A DNA stretch of 64,000 nucleotides from RGIG3009 sp045578425. GTDB taxonomy: Bacteria; Bacillota; Clostridia; Oscillospirales; Acutalibacteraceae. Within the stretch, counting starts at the first letter, position 1. Each line of letters starts with the position of its first letter. The notes beneath the pieces were generated by a model. The model was not told the origin of the DNA. It searched no databases and was given only the letters and a program-made list of their open reading frames with translations. Of this stretch, positions 18,215-26,791 are shown one piece after another. The stretch covers positions 66,230-130,229 of the forward strand of contig JAZNKF010000063.1 in the NCBI GenBank assembly GCA_045578425.1, read 5' to 3'. The translations under genes and the position numbers were made by a program.

Positions 18215-18586
18215 TTACTTCATTAAATTGGCAACGGTATACTCCGCAACAGGGTTACCATTGACCAAATGATCGGTTACGATTTTAGCAACCATTTCCG
18301 GTGTTACTTTACCGTAGGTTACCTTTTCTTTGCCGGGAGCCAACACTTCTACAATCGGCTCAAATTGGCACATGCCGATACAACCGGTTTGTACCACTGC
18401 CACGTGCTCTAAATGACGTTTGGCGATTTCGTCCACAAAAGCATTCAACACCGGACGAGCACCGGCGGCAATACCGCAAGTTGCCATGCCGACAACCACG
18501 CGCGTTCCGTCGTGAGAACCTTCGCGAACGGCAATTTTTTCACGGGCTTTATCCCGAATGGCTTGCAATTCTGCAATCGATTTCAT
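18215..18586 (-). CDS. hndB: [2Fe-2S] ferredoxin-like hydrogenase subunit (HndB)
   Basis: This 123-residue thioredoxin-like ferredoxin carries GMATCGIAAGA and a second cluster-binding part TGCIGMCQFEP, the four-Cys pattern of this family. It acts as a small electron carrier within the hydrogenase complex. The ATG at 18586 follows GGGAGG by 7 nt; the longer TTG-started reading begins inside that site. Confidence 0.93.
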   Translation of the reverse strand: MKSIAELQAIRDKAREKIAVREGSHDGTRVVVGMATCGIAAGARPVLNAFVDEIAKRHLEHVAVVQTGCIGMCQFEPIVEVLAPGKEKVTYGKVTPEMVAKIVTDHLVNGNPVAEYTVANLMK

Positions 18587-18618
18587 ATAAAAACCTCCCA
18601 AAATAATATCTTAGACAC

Positions 18619-19167
18619 TTATGCTTGACTGTTGAGTGCGGCTACACCTTCCGTCAAATTCGCCACAATCCATTCCATGACATCCGCTTCCGCCAACGAA
18701 ACTTCACCCAATATCGGGCGCAAGGAAGCGGTGTCAAACGCAAATTGTTCGGCATCCACCGTATGACGGTAAACAAAATCCATTTGCGGGTTTAAGCGAA
18801 TCAGTGTTGCAAGGGTATCGACCATGTTGCCAAGCGGCATTCTGTCAATATTTCGCAATTCAAACACGGCAGTCACCGTTGTACCCACACCTTGCTCGGA
18901 CTGAATATCAAAAGAGCCGCCCGCAGATTCCGCCGCCATACGAAACAGCGGAATCCCCATTCCCACTTTACGAGTGGTGCGCGTTGTAAAAAACGGGTCA
19001 CGCACGCGGGTGAGTTGTTCCGGTGACAGTCCGCAACCGTTGTCACGAATGGTTAGTGTCAGACGGTTGGCAGAAATATCTTCATTTACCGTAATTTCCA
19101 CCACTGTGGCACCGGCAACTACCGAATTTTGCACAATGTCCAACACGTTCAATGACAGCTCTAACAT
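18619..19167 (-). CDS. HATPase_c-type ATP-binding protein of the hydrogenase operon
   Basis: This 182-residue protein has GHKL ATPase motifs: N box LNVLDIVQNSVVAGA, G1 RDNGCGLSP and the G2 region GMGIPLF. It has no phosphoacceptor His domain, receiver or membrane segment. Stand-alone HATPase proteins resemble anti-sigma or serine-kinase modules. Position between hndA and hndB ties it to the hydrogenase, perhaps in regulation or assembly, but this is inference. Its start is 2 bp from the hndA stop. Confidence 0.88.
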   Translation of the reverse strand: MLELSLNVLDIVQNSVVAGATVVEITVNEDISANRLTLTIRDNGCGLSPEQLTRVRDPFFTTRTTRKVGMGIPLFRMAAESAGGSFDIQSEQGVGTTVTAVFELRNIDRMPLGNMVDTLATLIRLNPQMDFVYRHTVDAEQFAFDTASLRPILGEVSLAEADVMEWIVANLTEGVAALNSQA

Positions 19168-19169
19168 AA

Positions 19170-19667
19170 TCAGCCTTTGTATTTTTCCAAAATACCGGGG
19201 ATATCGTCAGCCGTTAAACGACCGTAAACGTCGCTGTTAACCGTGATGACGGGAGCCAAGCCGCAAGCACCGATGCAACGGCAAGCCGATAACGAGAATT
19301 TGCCGTCGGGTGTGCATTCGTCGGCACCGATACCGAGCAATTCTTGCAATTTGTCAAACACGTCGCCGGCACCCTTTACATAGCAGGCAGTGCCAAGGCA
19401 GACGGAAATATCGTACTCGCCTTTGGGGGAGAGTGCGAATTGTGCATAGAACGTCGCCACACCGTAAACCTTTTCCAGCGGAACGTTCATACCGTCGGCA
19501 ATCATTTGTTGTACCTCTACGGGCAGGTATCCGTAAATACCTTGCGCCTCTTGCATTACGCCCATCAAGCGGCTCGGGTCGTGCTTGTTAGCATCGATAA
19601 CCTTTTGTAAAGCCTCGGCTTGTTCCGGCGTACCTTTAAAAGGAAGTGTGCTGATTTTCTTTTGCAT
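19170..19667 (-). CDS. hndA: NuoE-like [2Fe-2S] hydrogenase subunit
   Basis: The 165-residue protein has the NuoE fold: an N-terminal helical part (HDPSRLMGVMQEAQGIYGYLP, VYGVATFYAQF) and a thioredoxin-like domain with cluster ligands CLGTACYVKGA and SACRCIGACGLAP. It forms the NADH-oxidising module with HndC. First gene of the operon hndA-HATPase-hndB-hndC-hndD, with an AAGGAGG site and promoter at 19706-19734. Confidence 0.96.
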   Translation of the reverse strand: MQKKISTLPFKGTPEQAEALQKVIDANKHDPSRLMGVMQEAQGIYGYLPVEVQQMIADGMNVPLEKVYGVATFYAQFALSPKGEYDISVCLGTACYVKGAGDVFDKLQELLGIGADECTPDGKFSLSACRCIGACGLAPVITVNSDVYGRLTADDIPGILEKYKG

Positions 19668-19705
19668 TTGCCTTTTCCTCCTTGAAAGTATTCATACCTT
19701 TCTCA

Positions 19706-19734
19706 ATTATACACGAACAAAACGGATTTTGCAA
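19706..19734 (-). promoter_or_regulatory. Sigma-A promoter of the hydrogenase operon
   Basis: -35 TTGCAA, 17 bp, -10 TATAAT on the minus strand, about 40 bp before hndA. Confidence 0.8.
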
Positions 19735-19746
19735 TGGGTATCTCGC

Positions 19747-19772
19747 AAGTTTGTCAACTTTTTGTCAAACTT
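19747..19772. promoter_or_regulatory. Inverted repeat between the divergent hydrogenase and MFS promoters
   Basis: AAGTTTG and CAAACTT arms (7 bp, 12 apart) enclose two copies of TTGTCAA. The site lies just upstream of the hydrogenase -35 and is a candidate redox or metabolic operator. It does not match the Rex consensus I know (TTGTTAA-N4-TTAACAA). Confidence 0.35.
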
Positions 19773-19813
19773 TTTTTAAAAAGGAAAAAATTCACGATTT
19801 TTTGTTGCAAAAG

Positions 19814-19842
19814 TTGACTTTTCCCTTAAAATACAGTATGAT
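19814..19842 (+). promoter_or_regulatory. Sigma-A promoter for the MFS transporter
   Basis: -35 TTGACT, 17 bp, -10 TATGAT, followed by GGAGG before the ATG at 19884. Confidence 0.75.
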
Positions 19843-19883
19843 ACCACGAGAAAAATCGGGAACAATTTTGGGAGGAAGGACGC

Positions 19884-21098
19884 ATGGAACCAAACTATCA
19901 AAAAACGTGGCGTTGCTGTTATTGGGGTGCCGCTTTGCAAGCGTTAGCCATCAACTTGGCGCCGTTGTTTTTTGTTACTTTGCAAAAGCATTATGCCATT
20001 TCCTTTGAACAAATCGGACGTTTGGTGCTGATTACTTTTTTGGTACAACTGACTGTGGATTTTTTGTCGGTATATACCGTGAATCGATGGGGGTATCGGC
20101 TGTCGCTGGTATTGGCACATGCTTTTACGTCGGCGGGGTTGCTTTTGTTCGGTATTTTGCCGCGTTGTATGACGGATGCGTACGTTGGTATGGTTATCGC
20201 CGTGTTTATCTATTCCATCGGTGCGGGTTTGCTCGAAGTACTTATCAGCCCCATGGCAAATTCATTGCCCAGTGACCGCAAAGCCGAGGCACTGACGTTT
20301 GTTCATTCGTTTTACCCTATAGGGCAAGTGTTGACCATTGTGTTTACAACAGTGGCGCTTCGTCTGCTGGGCGAGCAATATTGGTGGCTGATTTTTATGG
20401 TGTGGGCAGTATTTCCTCTACTTAACTTGTTGCGCGGTTTGCGTGTGCCGTTACCAAAAACGTTGACAGAAAACAAAAAAGGCGGAACGTTACGTGAATT
20501 ATTAAAAAATCCGCTGTATTGGCTGATGTTGGTACTGATGATGGCGGCAGGCGCTTCTGAAATGGCAATGGCGCAATGGGCATCCACCTTTGCGGAAAAG
20601 GGGTTGAACATTGATAAGGTATGGGGTGACTTGCTCGGTCCGTTACTGTTTGCGGTGTTTATGGGCTTGGGACGGTTTTGCTATGGGCGAAGCCGCGGCG
20701 GCATTTCGTTGCAAAAATTGCTTTGCACGTGTGCCGCATTGGCGTTGCTTTGCTATGGCACAGCGGCTTTTGTGCCGATGCCGCAAATCGCCTTATTGGG
20801 TTGCGCGGTGTGCGGTTTGGCAGTCAGCTTGATGTGGCCGGTTACGCTCAGTTTTTGTGCACAGCATTTCCCGCAAGGGGATGTTTCTATGTTTTCTATC
20901 ATGGCGTTGGCGGGCGATTTGGGTTGTGCTTTGGGACCTTGGGTTACCGGTGCGGTGTCGGATGCGGTACAATATCGGTTTATGGTGGATGCCGCCACTG
21001 GTTTGCGAAGCGGTTTGGCAGTTACCATGGTGTTCCCGCTCATTTTGTTTGTGGCATTGCTGTTTTTCAAAACACCGAAAACAGAAAACCAAACGTAA
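19884..21098 (+). CDS. Major facilitator superfamily transporter
   Basis: This 404-residue protein has about 12 membrane helices and a central cytoplasmic loop (KTLTENKKGGTLRELLKN, about 192-209) splitting two six-helix halves, as in MFS carriers. The loop after helix 2 (NRWGYRLSLV) is an MFS-like signature. The substrate cannot be read; similar proteins include sugar and drug/proton carriers. Transcribed alone, divergent from the hydrogenase operon. Confidence 0.88.
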   Translation: MEPNYQKTWRCCYWGAALQALAINLAPLFFVTLQKHYAISFEQIGRLVLITFLVQLTVDFLSVYTVNRWGYRLSLVLAHAFTSAGLLLFGILPRCMTDAYVGMVIAVFIYSIGAGLLEVLISPMANSLPSDRKAEALTFVHSFYPIGQVLTIVFTTVALRLLGEQYWWLIFMVWAVFPLLNLLRGLRVPLPKTLTENKKGGTLRELLKNPLYWLMLVLMMAAGASEMAMAQWASTFAEKGLNIDKVWGDLLGPLLFAVFMGLGRFCYGRSRGGISLQKLLCTCAALALLCYGTAAFVPMPQIALLGCAVCGLAVSLMWPVTLSFCAQHFPQGDVSMFSIMALAGDLGCALGPWVTGAVSDAVQYRFMVDAATGLRSGLAVTMVFPLILFVALLFFKTPKTENQT

Positions 21099-21110
21099 TG
21101 TTTACATAAA

Positions 21111-21150
21111 AAACACGTTTCGTTGCAAAAAAAGGCAACGAAACGTGTTT
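21111..21150. terminator. Bidirectional terminator ending the MFS gene and the surface-fibre locus
   Basis: A perfect 16-bp stem (AAACACGTTTCGTTGC with its complement 21135-21150) has an A-rich loop, flanked by A-run and T-run. Confidence 0.92.
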
Positions 21151-21152
21151 TT

Positions 21153-21449
21153 TTATCGTTTTTTTATTTTAATGCGGCTTTCTTCAATAAGCATAGACAG
21201 TTGTTCATCGGTAAGAAGCTGATTCTCTTTTTCGTTAACATTACGCAAATTTTGATAACAAGAGATGCACAACTGCCCGCACCCTGCTTCGTAACACTCG
21301 CGGAGGTCAATGGGTTTGGTTGCCGGTATTTCAGTTTGTTTGCCGCAGATGACACAGCGTTCAAAACCATCGGCAACAAAATTATCTGCTTTTGTTTTTT
21401 TGAAACGATAAAAAAATCGAAGAAATTTAATTATCCTTTTATATTTCAT
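21153..21449 (-). CDS. Small protein with paired Cys motifs (putative zinc-binding)
   Basis: The 98-residue protein has a basic N-terminus (KYKRIIKFLRFFYRFKK) and a CVICG ... CGQLCISC arrangement at about 32-64 that looks like a zinc ribbon. It is the last gene of the surface-fibre locus, 13 bp after the Thr-rich protein, and ends at the terminator. No named family is recognised. Confidence 0.68.
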   Translation of the reverse strand: MKYKRIIKFLRFFYRFKKTKADNFVADGFERCVICGKQTEIPATKPIDLRECYEAGCGQLCISCYQNLRNVNEKENQLLTDEQLSMLIEESRIKIKKR

Positions 21450-21462
21450 GGCTTATTCACCT

Positions 21463-22437
21463 TTACGCGGTGGACGCGCCTGTGTCAACAGCGGTAGTTT
21501 CGCTGACAGGCTGAGTTTGCTCGGTGGTTACAACGTTTTCGGTAGTTGTCTCGTCAGAAACGGTTGTTGTGACAGAAACCGCAGTGTGGGAAACCGTTGT
21601 CGTTTCGGTTATGTTTGTCGTTTGCGGGAAGGTTGTTGTCTGAACCGACGTCGTTTCGGTGGGAATTGTCGATTCTGTCGTTTTGGTCACACTCGTTTCG
21701 GAAACGGTCGTTGTTGTTTCGGTGGACAAAGTGGTTGTATGTTCCGTTGTTGATGCAGTGGACTGCTCGATAGTTGTTGTGCTTGTCGTTTCGGCCGTTT
21801 TTGACACGCTTATTTCGGTTTTAGTCGTAGTCGTGGTCGTTACTTCATCCGTATCGGTGACAGTATTGGTAGCCGTTCCCACAACAATTACTTTTAACGG
21901 CCGACTGTCCACGATATAACATTCGTTTTCGGTATAATCATAATGGGAGGAAGTCCCCCAATGCGATTCAATTTTAACCGTTTCCGGACCCTTTACCTGC
22001 AACGTAAACGAAACATACTCTCGGTTTTGGTTGTTTGCCCCAATATCCACGCCGATTTGTTGTGTGTGATAGGTGTCTTCTCCGATATATAGCACGCAGA
22101 ACCCCGTTTGTGCCGAACTGGTCCCTTTCCCAAGAGTAACCGTATACGTTCCGGGAACGGTGAAAATAAAGGTGCTGATTTTACCCTCTTTGGCTGACGG
22201 CTCCACAAGGGTCTTGTTTTCGTCGGTGATGGCGATTTGCGCATCAAAATTTGCCGCTTGAATAACGTTCAAAACAGAGGAGACATCACACGAAAAATAC
22301 GCGTAGGCGGTAAGGCTCATGGCGATCAAGCAACCAACTATCGTCGCAATGGTGGTGGCAACACGCACGAGCATGGCTTTTTCACCGATTTTTTCGTGTT
22401 TTGGTATGTGGAAAAACCGAGTATATAGTTTTTTCAC
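21463..22437 (-). CDS. SipW-type secreted protein with Thr-rich tail
   Basis: The N-terminus has an amphipathic start and a hydrophobic segment ending LTAYAYFSC (about residue 50), like the AxAWF cleavage region of TasA/camelysin proteins, then VLNVIQAANFDAQIAI, matching the usual first strand. A beta domain follows to about residue 190. The last 130 residues are an almost pure Thr/Ser/Val/Glu stretch, probably extended and possibly O-glycosylated. No C-terminal anchor is seen. The GTG at 22437 has AAAGGAGG 9 nt upstream; the ATG at 22446 touches that site but remains possible. Confidence 0.78.
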   Translation of the reverse strand: MKKLYTRFFHIPKHEKIGEKAMLVRVATTIATIVGCLIAMSLTAYAYFSCDVSSVLNVIQAANFDAQIAITDENKTLVEPSAKEGKISTFIFTVPGTYTVTLGKGTSSAQTGFCVLYIGEDTYHTQQIGVDIGANNQNREYVSFTLQVKGPETVKIESHWGTSSHYDYTENECYIVDSRPLKVIVVGTATNTVTDTDEVTTTTTTKTEISVSKTAETTSTTTIEQSTASTTEHTTTLSTETTTTVSETSVTKTTESTIPTETTSVQTTTFPQTTNITETTTVSHTAVSVTTTVSDETTTENVVTTEQTQPVSETTAVDTGASTA

Positions 22438-22466
22438 ACCCATCATCCTCCTTTCAAAAGAATAGG

Positions 22467-23141
22467 TCAGTTGACAATTTGTTCAGCTTTAACGGTAACA
22501 CCCAGTTCCACTTTGGGAACGGTAGTACCGCGGTAGTTGGCGATATTGCCGACTTCTTCGGGCATGCGGACAATCAGTGCAATATACGCCTCGCCTTTGG
22601 ACGGTAAAAAAGCGGGGGTGGTAGCATAATTATGTAAGGGCATATCGGCAATTTCTTTTACGGTGATAGTTGCGTTGTTTTTGGCAACTTCGCGGTCGAG
22701 TGTGCCGCTTAAAATGTCTTGTTCTTTTATATTGGTGATAACACCGAATTTAAGATAATCTTGCAACATAAACGGTTGACCGAAAGCGTTGGTGGCTTCA
22801 ATACAGCCGTTAACGTTGACCGCCGTTAAAAAATTAAACGGTACGGTGCCTTCGTTTTCCACTTTCAGATAAACTATCTGTACGTACCCCGGCTCGTATA
22901 AAGCATGGTTATCAAAAATTGTTGTGTCAGCCTCTATTTCGGTCCATTCTTTGTTTTCGTCAAAGTAAGAGACGGTAAGGTCAAAATCGGCAAAATGGAA
23001 AATGTTGTTGATTTCGGGTGACGTATCCGTAAACCACGCCAGTGATGCACCGGTACCCAGAACACCCCAAAGTATGAGCAAGCACAAACTGAAAACTAAG
23101 GCTATTTTTTTGTACGTTTTTTTGGTTGCATAGGGTTTCAC
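22467..23141 (-). CDS. TasA/camelysin-family protein with SipW-type signal peptide
   Basis: The 224-residue protein has a hydrophobic segment ending GASLAWFTDTS (about 31-41), the SipW-type cleavage motif, followed by NNIFHFADFDLTVSYF, the family's first strand. The middle YEPGYVQIVYLKVENEGTVPFNF corresponds to the central strand of TasA-like domains (EPG...v.N.G). It is probably a fibre or matrix subunit. The GTG start is set by AAGGAGG 8 nt upstream. It lies 16 bp after the preceding gene in the operon. Confidence 0.85.
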   Translation of the reverse strand: MKPYATKKTYKKIALVFSLCLLILWGVLGTGASLAWFTDTSPEINNIFHFADFDLTVSYFDENKEWTEIEADTTIFDNHALYEPGYVQIVYLKVENEGTVPFNFLTAVNVNGCIEATNAFGQPFMLQDYLKFGVITNIKEQDILSGTLDREVAKNNATITVKEIADMPLHNYATTPAFLPSKGEAYIALIVRMPEEVGNIANYRGTTVPKVELGVTVKAEQIVN

Positions 23142-23157
23142 GCCTTGTTCCTCCTTG

Positions 23158-23832
23158 TCAGCGCTTGACAGTGTTTACTTCCTGTTCGTTATCTTTTTTT
23201 CGACATACCAAAAGAATGATCATGATTACCAGCACACACCCCATAACCCATAACCATCTTTCGGTAGGGGAGTTATCACCGGTCGGGGGCGGCTTGGGGT
23301 CGTCGGATTCCACGGGAAATTCTTCAATCATAAATTCCCAATCCAAAAACCCCACTTGGTTTTGAAATTCGTTGGACAATTCCACGGGAACGTTCAACGT
23401 AACGTCCAAATTCACCTCGCCGCCCGAATACAGCGTGCCAAGACACACCCAATCGGTCAGCTGCGCGGTTTCATTGGCGGTGGCATCGAACATATAGGCC
23501 ATTTCGTTATCTTCGCTCTTGGTGACTTTCAAACCAAGTTGCGAAAGAAACTCCGCAGAATTCTCATGCGCGCCCAACGAACGAAGATAAATCTTGACTT
23601 TTACTTCGTTTGACGCCTCGTTTTTTACGTTGATTTTTTGTGTTATGGTATCACCGGGCATAACGTCTTTAAAATTTGGGAACAGGTCGGTCAAAGAATG
23701 TTCGCTGCCGGGTTCAAACACAAAATTGCCTGCATTTTTGTTGTACGTCACTTTTCCGCCTTCCGCATATACCGTAAAAGCGGGGGAGAGGATAAGCAAC
23801 AAAACAAATAATAAAGTAATTATCTTTTTCAT
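23158..23832 (-). CDS. Cell-wall-anchored surface protein with sortase-like C-terminus
   Basis: This 224-residue protein has an ordinary signal peptide (1-23, ending VYAEG), not the SipW type. A beta-sandwich-like region (MPGDTITQKINVKNEASNEVKVKIYLRS ... VGFLDWEF) is followed by PPPTGD, a membrane helix and RKK, the order of an LPXTG sorting signal with Pro in place of Leu. It is likely sortase-attached or an anchor subunit for the neighbouring TasA-like proteins. No sortase gene is in the window. ATGA overlap with the upstream gene shows coupling. Confidence 0.82.
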   Translation of the reverse strand: MKKIITLLFVLLLILSPAFTVYAEGGKVTYNKNAGNFVFEPGSEHSLTDLFPNFKDVMPGDTITQKINVKNEASNEVKVKIYLRSLGAHENSAEFLSQLGLKVTKSEDNEMAYMFDATANETAQLTDWVCLGTLYSGGEVNLDVTLNVPVELSNEFQNQVGFLDWEFMIEEFPVESDDPKPPPTGDNSPTERWLWVMGCVLVIMIILLVCRKKDNEQEVNTVKR

Positions 23833-24404
23833 TCCGTTGCCTCCTTTGGCCAGCCGGAGGCGGTATAGGTGTTGCCGTCACGGATAGGATTGTTTTCGCT
23901 TTGAACGGCTTGTGCCTTTACGGTTAACGTAAGGGTTTTGCCGATATAATCGGTGTTGATTTTAGAACCCACCATTTCCACGTGTGAGAACACGTTGGGA
24001 GTTGTTTCACGGGGGTTTACAATGCCCGTGTAGTAATACCAGCCATCGTGCAGTTCCCAATATTTTTCATCGATATTGAGTTTAAAACAATCCTCTGCAG
24101 ATAACTCCTGTGAATTTACGCCGTATACCATTTTTACACGAAGATAAAAAGGATGTTCGCAATCGCTCTCGATACTGACCTTTTTGGAAACAATATCACC
24201 GGGAACGATATACACGCCCTCTTTGGGGAATTCTTTCCCTTGGTCGGTGGTTTCGTGAATAAGAAATTGAATGTTACCGGAGGTTACGACGTTGGTGGCT
24301 TTTCCAATGGTGGAGTAATAGGCAAGGGTAGAGGTGCTGATAAACGCCATCAATGCCGCCACAAGCGAGGTGACGAATATTTTTATTTTAATTTTACCCA
24401 ACAT
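23829..24404 (-). CDS. TasA/camelysin-family protein
   Basis: This 191-residue protein has a signal segment ending STSTLAYYST (about 24-33) and the following VVTSGNIQFLIHET, the family's opening strand. VPGDIVSKKVSIESDCEHPFYLRVKM matches the central TasA-like strands, where EPG is often PGD, and it ends with a predicted strand LTLTVKAQAVQ typical of CalY/TasA domains. The ATG at 24404 follows AAAGGAGG by 5 nt; the open frame extends upstream without a site. Confidence 0.86.
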   Translation of the reverse strand: MLGKIKIKIFVTSLVAALMAFISTSTLAYYSTIGKATNVVTSGNIQFLIHETTDQGKEFPKEGVYIVPGDIVSKKVSIESDCEHPFYLRVKMVYGVNSQELSAEDCFKLNIDEKYWELHDGWYYYTGIVNPRETTPNVFSHVEMVGSKINTDYIGKTLTLTVKAQAVQSENNPIRDGNTYTASGWPKEATE

Positions 24405-24440
24405 GATGTCCTCCTTTTTGTCAAATTCGGATAGTATACT

Positions 24441-24622
24441 CGGCAATCAAAAGACACAAACGCTTGCGCGAGTTAAAAGAGAAGAGAGAATAGAGAAAAG
24501 AATCGGTGTTTTGCTGTGCAAAACATTTTTTAATCCGTGCCGAAGGCACACCGAAACTCTTCACTTTTCATTTTTCATTCTTCACTGCCGTCGAAGACGG
24601 CTTTTGTGTCCTTTGATTGCCG
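24441..24622. repeat. MITE-like repeat, copy 1
   Basis: A 182-bp element has 22-bp terminal inverted repeats (20 of 22 match) beginning CGGCAATCAAA. Inside are several short hairpins (GTGCC-GAA-GGCAC; GCCGTCGAAGACGGC; TGTTTTGC-TGT-GCAAAACA). It is adjoined by a hairpin CCCACTCC/GGAGTGGG at 24623-24647. A second copy at 30548-30730 shares order and most bases. No transposase is encoded. It lies in the intergenic space between the beta-helix gene at 24666 and the TasA-like gene at 24404. Confidence 0.8.
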
Positions 24623-24665
24623 CCCACTCCCCATAAGGAGGAGTGGGTGGACTTATAAAACTTGA

Positions 24666-26672
24666 TTAATAAACGTCTACGCCGTCTACAACAACATTGA
24701 GCTTATCCTGACCCATAGAGTTCTTGTTTGCCCACAGGGTAGAACCGGTATTGATACCCTTGTCATTGATCTCGTAACCGTTAACTGTGGTGTCGTTAAC
24801 GATGAGCTCATAAGACTTGCCATAATCGTTACCGATTTCGATAGCAGCTTTAAGGTCGGTAAGACCACCGTTATCGTTGAAGGTACATCCGTTTACGGTG
24901 AGCTTGGTGTTAGCCGTACCGTAAAGGAGCACTGCCTTACCGTCGGAGTTGAAGGTGCAGTTATTGAAAGTAGCAGCAGGTGCGCCCCAAGTCCAGATGT
25001 TGTAAACATCACCGGAAACATTGAAAGTGCAGTTGTTGAACAGACTGTTTCCATAAAGCGTATAGGTACCATTGATGGTGCAATTATTGTATGTGCCATT
25101 ACAACGAGCATAGCCGATGTAGGTGGAACTGTTGGTTGTAATGGTAACATTCTCGAACACAACTGTGGAACCATCAAGACCAAAGTCGCAGTTTTCACCG
25201 CCGTTGCCAACCTTGGTTACAGCTACGCTAGTGTCACCAGTGCCTACGATAGTCAGTGTCTTTCCCTTTGCCGCAGCGGGAATGATGTAATCACCAGATC
25301 CGAGATACACTGTGTCTGCACCATTCTGAATGGCAGTGCTGAAGGTTGCATTGTCAGTTGCCAATTCAGCAGTCTCAGGAATTACAATCCAAGAAGATCC
25401 GTTTGATGCTGCCTTGTAGCCAGATGCTACCCAAGTGGTAGGATTGAAGCCAAAGGTACCGCCTTTAATAACAACATTACCGGTGCCAAGGATACCTGCA
25501 GTATATCCGCTACGAGTAGAAGCCTTACCAAAGGTACCACCATTTACGTATACGGTTGTGCCTTCGCCTGCATAGATGTAAGCACGCTTCTGGTTCTGAG
25601 AAGTCTTGGTAAAATCAGCAAAATTACCGCCGTTGATGGTAATCACAGTTCCTTCGCCTTCTGCGTAGAACAGATAACGTCCAGAAGTGCTTTTAGTATT
25701 TACTTCCACGCTACCACTATTAAAGATTACCTCTGCACCATCGACAGCACCAACACCGCCGCCTGCGGAATTTAAGGTAACATCATTATAGGTGGTCTTT
25801 GCGTCCTCGCCACGAGTGATATTCGAATAGTTAGATGCGCTACCTGCGTTCATAACAACGTCGTTTACAGTTGCATTACCTTCGTTGATTAGACCTGCGT
25901 CACCGGTGGTGTTGAGTGTATTCCCTTCACCGTTGATTACAACAGTTGCACCGGAGGAAATAACGATTCCTTCATCTCTGTCATTCTCCATCACATATGT
26001 GCCACCGTTGGCAAAAATTACATCATCAAAGGAAGCGTCTGCATCATACTTCTCATCAAAGCTATCCTTTTCTACGGTAGCCTGAGTAGCAAGCAGATTT
26101 ACACCGAGCGTAGCATAGAGCTGCTCACCTGCAATGTTGTAATCATTATCATCAGCAGTAGGTGCCCAGTAAATTGCTACATAGAATGTATCTACACCAG
26201 TCTTAGCATCAAGAACGCCTTCACCCTTCAAAGCAAAGGTCTCGAGATCCTGAGTAGTAGCAGTCTTGATGTTATCGCGAGTGGGCTGCTCAGTCATAAC
26301 AGCAACCTTGAGAACATCAGCAAGGCTCTTTCCATTAACAACGCTAACGTCAGAAACATTAACGGAAAGAGTGTACTTGAGAGCAAGGCTACCAAGATTC
26401 CTAACGGTCAGTTTCTCCCAAACCATTGCACCAGGCTCCCAAAGAGCAACTTCGTCAAACAGTTTGGTGGTGTCGGTAACTTCTTCATCTGTATCTGTTC
26501 CGTTTGTGTGGTAGAGTGCCACGTCAAGATTACCGGCAACGATCTTGTTATTACCGGAAATAACGGAATCAGTAAACCAAGCGAACGTACTACCGATCAG
26601 CATCGATACGCACATCAGCAAGGAAAGAGCACTCAAAAGCAGAGCGCGCTTTGTGCTTTTTGTTTTTGTCAT
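24666..26672 (-). CDS. SipW-type secreted right-handed beta-helix protein 1
   Basis: A 668-residue surface protein. Residues 1-35 form a signal ending GSTFAWFTDSV, then a TasA-like module (about 35-200: NKIVAGNLDVALYHTNG; LWEPGAMVWEKLTVRNLGSLALKYT). From about 220 to 650 are short imperfect repeats rich in NG, GT and V/I/F (VYVNGGTFGKA, VVIKGGTFGFN, FNNCTFNVSGDV, LTVNGCTFNDNGG), the pattern of a parallel beta-helix. Such helices often bind or cleave polysaccharide; no catalytic residues can be assigned. AAG, GAG and CTT are used far more than in neighbouring genes, suggesting foreign origin. Confidence 0.86.
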   Translation of the reverse strand: MTKTKSTKRALLLSALSLLMCVSMLIGSTFAWFTDSVISGNNKIVAGNLDVALYHTNGTDTDEEVTDTTKLFDEVALWEPGAMVWEKLTVRNLGSLALKYTLSVNVSDVSVVNGKSLADVLKVAVMTEQPTRDNIKTATTQDLETFALKGEGVLDAKTGVDTFYVAIYWAPTADDNDYNIAGEQLYATLGVNLLATQATVEKDSFDEKYDADASFDDVIFANGGTYVMENDRDEGIVISSGATVVINGEGNTLNTTGDAGLINEGNATVNDVVMNAGSASNYSNITRGEDAKTTYNDVTLNSAGGGVGAVDGAEVIFNSGSVEVNTKSTSGRYLFYAEGEGTVITINGGNFADFTKTSQNQKRAYIYAGEGTTVYVNGGTFGKASTRSGYTAGILGTGNVVIKGGTFGFNPTTWVASGYKAASNGSSWIVIPETAELATDNATFSTAIQNGADTVYLGSGDYIIPAAAKGKTLTIVGTGDTSVAVTKVGNGGENCDFGLDGSTVVFENVTITTNSSTYIGYARCNGTYNNCTINGTYTLYGNSLFNNCTFNVSGDVYNIWTWGAPAATFNNCTFNSDGKAVLLYGTANTKLTVNGCTFNDNGGLTDLKAAIEIGNDYGKSYELIVNDTTVNGYEINDKGINTGSTLWANKNSMGQDKLNVVVDGVDVY

Positions 26673-26791
26673 TTCTAATGACCTCCTATGATTTTTTATG
26701 TAAATTGTGTTTCAGTTGTAATTCACAGGTAATATGACAAGTTCGGGCGAATGACGGGTTCGTCGTCCCTTTTCCGCAGGGCTCACGCCCT

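Noticed and set aside
19747..19772. Rex binding site
   Set aside because: The arms do not fit TTGTTAA-N4-TTAACAA; kept only as an unassigned inverted repeat.
24405..24440. Promoter with -10 TATACT next to repeat copy 1
   Set aside because: A TATACT is present, but no acceptable -35 lies 16-18 bp upstream; the best is TTTGTG inside the repeat.
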